Origin: Candidatus Ruminimicrobiellum caprinum
GTDB lineage: Bacteria > Elusimicrobiota > Endomicrobiia > Endomicrobiales > Endomicrobiaceae
Length of the DNA: 5,648 nt
Assembly (NCBI GenBank): GCA_017413305.1
Contig: JAFPUA010000008.1
Span: forward strand, 1 to 5,648
Reading direction: 5' to 3'
The first letter of the stretch is position 1, and the number at the start of each line of letters is the position of its first letter. Below the pieces are notes generated by a model. It saw nothing but the letters and a program-made list of their open reading frames with translations. It was not told where the DNA came from and made no database searches. Both the position numbers and the translations under genes were made by a program. Shown piece by piece: positions 4,619-5,648 of the stretch.

Positions 4619-4864
4619 TAGTTTTAAGTGTAATGTACTTTTAATAACTAAATATTGAATGTTTTTGGAAATTCTACGGAAGGTAGAATCTCTTTTGTGA
4701 GAACAAAAGTAGCTGAGGGTCCAAAAACAGTCGTCTGAAAATTTGTGAGAATAAATCAGGTGCTATGTTGATTTATTTTCATAGTTTTATCTTTCGCATC
4801 TTCGGATGCGAAAGCCAGCGGCTGTGATATAATTGCCTCAGCTATTATACACAGTCGCTTTTTA
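4619..4864 (+). ncRNA. Unrecognised structured RNA (small RNA or attenuating pilin leader)
   Basis: The RNA of about 245 nt runs from a consensus promoter to an intrinsic terminator. In order: TGTTTTTGG (4660-4668) pairs with CCAAAAACA (4721-4729), enclosing hairpin ATTCTAC-ggaag-GTAGAAT (4671-4689), hairpin CTTTTGT-GAGA-ACAAAAG (4692-4709) and a single-stranded AGCTGAGG (4711-4718). A long hairpin follows, core AATAAATCA/TGATTTATT (4750-4758 with 4769-4777), extendable with wobbles, and its loop carries GGTGCTATGT. Next is a perfect 10-bp hairpin with a UUCG loop (4791-4814), then the terminator hairpin. The terminator loop CCTCAGCT (4836-4843) is perfectly complementary to AGCTGAGG, predicting an 8-bp pseudoknot. 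GNRA and UUCG tetraloops plus a long-range contact indicate a genuine folded RNA. It matches no family I can name (not 6S, tmRNA, RNase P, SRP, or c-di-GMP, TPP or T-box leaders). It lies 68 nt upstream of a pilin gene. The structure is confident, the role unknown. Confidence 0.75.
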
Positions 4865-4906
4865 TTTTGTTCTTATGAAAATTCTCCCATGTAGAATTTC
4901 CAAAAA
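4662..4906. repeat. 16-bp perfect inverted repeat flanking the RNA element
   Basis: TTTTTGGAAATTCTAC (4662-4677) is the exact reverse complement of GTAGAATTTCCAAAAA (4891-4906). The right arm lies beyond the terminator, just before the pilin ribosome site. In a read-through transcript the arms could pair and would dismantle the 5' multiloop (4660-4729), an alternative fold. The arms might instead be terminal repeats of a small mobile element, but no target duplication is visible and the promoter lies outside them. Confidence 0.6.
4817..4863 (+). terminator. Intrinsic terminator with pseudoknot-forming loop
   Basis: AGCGGCTGTG (4817-4826) pairs with CACAGTCGCT (4850-4859) with one G-U pair. 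The stem continues past a bulged A as TATAAT/ATTATA (4828-4833 with 4844-4849), 16 bp in all, and is followed by TTTTT and then ATTTT. Its 10-nt loop holds CCTCAGCT, complementary to 4711-4718. It stands between the promoter and the pilin gene, so it either ends a small RNA or attenuates pilin transcription. Confidence 0.85.
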
Positions 4907-4932
4907 ATAAATAAAATAAAAGGAGATTTTTT

Positions 4933-5373
4933 ATGAAACAATTAACAAAATGTAGAATCGAACAAGAAAGAAACGGCTTCTCTCTTATTGAAATAGTAAT
5001 GGTTGTAACAATAATTGTAATCCTTTCTTTAATTTCAGGACCACTCTATAACGGTTATTCAACTAATGCAAAACACGCTGAAGGGTATGCATTACTTGGA
5101 ACAATACTCTCTGCACAACAAACATACCATAGTGAAACAGGTACATTTTTAGATCGTCTCAAAGATGGATGGGTACATAACAATGGGCTTCATGGAACAT
5201 CTAATTCAACAGTATTAGGTATAGATGCTAGAGGTAATAAATACTATACTTTCTTTTCTTTGGGAATCAAAAGTACAGATGGTCATCAATTCACTGCTTA
5301 TGTTTGTGCTCCTCATATGGAAACACTTGGTTTGAGATACGACATAACAGGTGGTGGAGCTACATATTTGTAA
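4933..5373 (+). CDS. Type IV pilin-like prepilin (first gene of plus-strand pair)
   Basis: A 146-residue prepilin with a longer 15-residue leader, expected cleavage at Gly15/Phe16, mature FSLIE with Glu20 at position 5, and a hydrophobic helix to about residue 36 followed by SGPLYNGYS. AEGYALLGTILSAQ (49-62) and VLGIDARGNKYYTFF (94-108) show that it belongs to the same paralog family as the minus-strand pilins. The SGP in place of SVP and the GTILSAQ segment group it with the next gene. Only one cysteine (Cys124) remains in the mature protein, so no internal disulfide is possible. AAAGGAG ends at 4925, 7 nt before the ATG. Its mRNA would have to read through the terminator at 4817-4863 or start inside 4865-4920, where I see no clear promoter. 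Confidence 0.9.
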   Translation: MKQLTKCRIEQERNGFSLIEIVMVVTIIVILSLISGPLYNGYSTNAKHAEGYALLGTILSAQQTYHSETGTFLDRLKDGWVHNNGLHGTSNSTVLGIDARGNKYYTFFSLGIKSTDGHQFTAYVCAPHMETLGLRYDITGGGATYL

Positions 5374-5394
5374 AAATAAAAAAGGAGTAAGTTT

Positions 5395-5648
5395 ATGAAA
5401 AAAAATAATAAAGGTTTTTCTTTAATGGAAGTAATTTTAGTTGTTGTAATTATTGCTGTGTTGTCAGCAATATCAGGACCTATTTATAAAGGCTATTCTA
5501 CAAAAGCAAAACAATCAGAAGGTTATGCTTTGCTCGGTGTTATACTTTCTGCGCAACAAAGTTATTATGAGAATTATAGCAAAAATTACTTAGCAAATTA
5601 TAATTGTGGAAATGGTGGTGATCCTTATAATGCATCTTCCAAATCTTC
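5395..5648 (+). CDS. Type IV pilin-like prepilin, 3' end outside the window
   Basis: The start of another prepilin, 84 codons visible and open to the window edge. The leader is MKKNNKG with cleavage at Gly7/Phe8, mature FSLME has Glu12 at position 5, and the hydrophobic helix is followed by SGPIYKGYSTKAK and SEGYALLGVILSAQ. These segments are nearly the same as in the gene ending 21 bp upstream, so the two are tandem duplicates and probably co-transcribed. The heads diverge quickly after about residue 60, where YNCGNGG appears. AAAGGAG (5381-5387) lies 7 nt before the ATG. The VLG-NKY block of the family would fall beyond the edge. Confidence 0.88.
   Translation, partial: MKKNNKGFSLMEVILVVVIIAVLSAISGPIYKGYSTKAKQSEGYALLGVILSAQQSYYENYSKNYLANYNCGNGGDPYNASSKS

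Noticed and set aside
4659..4700. 13-codon leader peptide ORF in the structured RNA
   Set aside because: It has an ATG but no Shine-Dalgarno site, and it lies wholly within strong helices.
4619..4864. c-di-GMP riboswitch before pilin genes
   Set aside because: This would fit the gene context, but the class I and class II core sequences are not present.
4662..4906. Retron msr-msd (inverted a1/a2-like arms around a structured RNA)
   Set aside because: No reverse transcriptase gene is near, the promoter lies close to the left arm, and an intrinsic terminator ends the RNA before the right arm.
4662..4906. MITE with 16-bp terminal inverted repeats
   Set aside because: No target-site duplication is visible and the consensus promoter for the RNA lies outside the arms; a genome-wide copy search could revive the idea.

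Overview
The window is strongly AT-rich bacterial DNA with good Shine-Dalgarno sites and consensus sigma-70 type promoters. It holds two unrelated modules: a thiamin-thiazole operon on the minus strand (1-2934) and a type IV pilin-like locus with regulatory RNA (2946-5648). Low GC, an anaerobe-type thiazole pathway (ThiH rather than ThiO) and a local expansion of pilin paralogs sharing a VLG[IV]xxRxNKY[FY]TxF block suggest an anaerobic Gram-negative host. Elusimicrobiota (Endomicrobia-like) is my best but unproven guess.

Thiazole operon (transcribed right to left): a TTGACA-17-TATCAT promoter at 2906-2934, a very short leader that folds into a terminator-embedded aptamer (2829-2892), then thiS, thiG, thiH and tenI. 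ThiS-thiocarboxylate supplies sulfur, ThiH makes dehydroglycine from tyrosine, ThiG builds the thiazole ring, and TenI aromatises it. The leader is not a TPP riboswitch. Its position before thiS and its architecture match the thiS-motif / HMP-PP riboswitch class, whose aptamer lies inside an intrinsic terminator. thiF is absent. tenI carries an in-frame insert made of short degenerate direct repeats (249-307).

Pilin locus: two prepilin genes on the minus strand (2946-3371, 3399-3839) and two on the plus strand (4933-5373 and a partial one from 5395), separated by a small XRE-family regulator gene (4145-4501). The minus-strand pilins have a consensus promoter at 4074-4103 and a leader of about 230 nt that folds into three hairpins closed by a 9-bp helix (3912-4020). 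The regulator has its own promoter, whose -10 box lies on the same bases as the pilin -10 box. A pair of GGCTAA repeats spaced 11 bp lies there as a possible operator.

The plus-strand pilins are preceded by the most unusual object here. A consensus promoter (TTGACT-17-TATAAT, 4583-4611) drives an RNA of about 245 nt rich in perfect hairpins, including GAGA and UUCG tetraloops and a possible 8-bp pseudoknot. It ends in an intrinsic terminator at 4817-4863, upstream of the pilin ribosome binding site. It could be a small RNA or an attenuating leader. One of its hairpin loops (TGCTATGTTG) is perfectly complementary over 10 nt to a hairpin loop in the opposite pilin leader, so the two pilin leaders could form kissing complexes. 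No family I can name fits this RNA.
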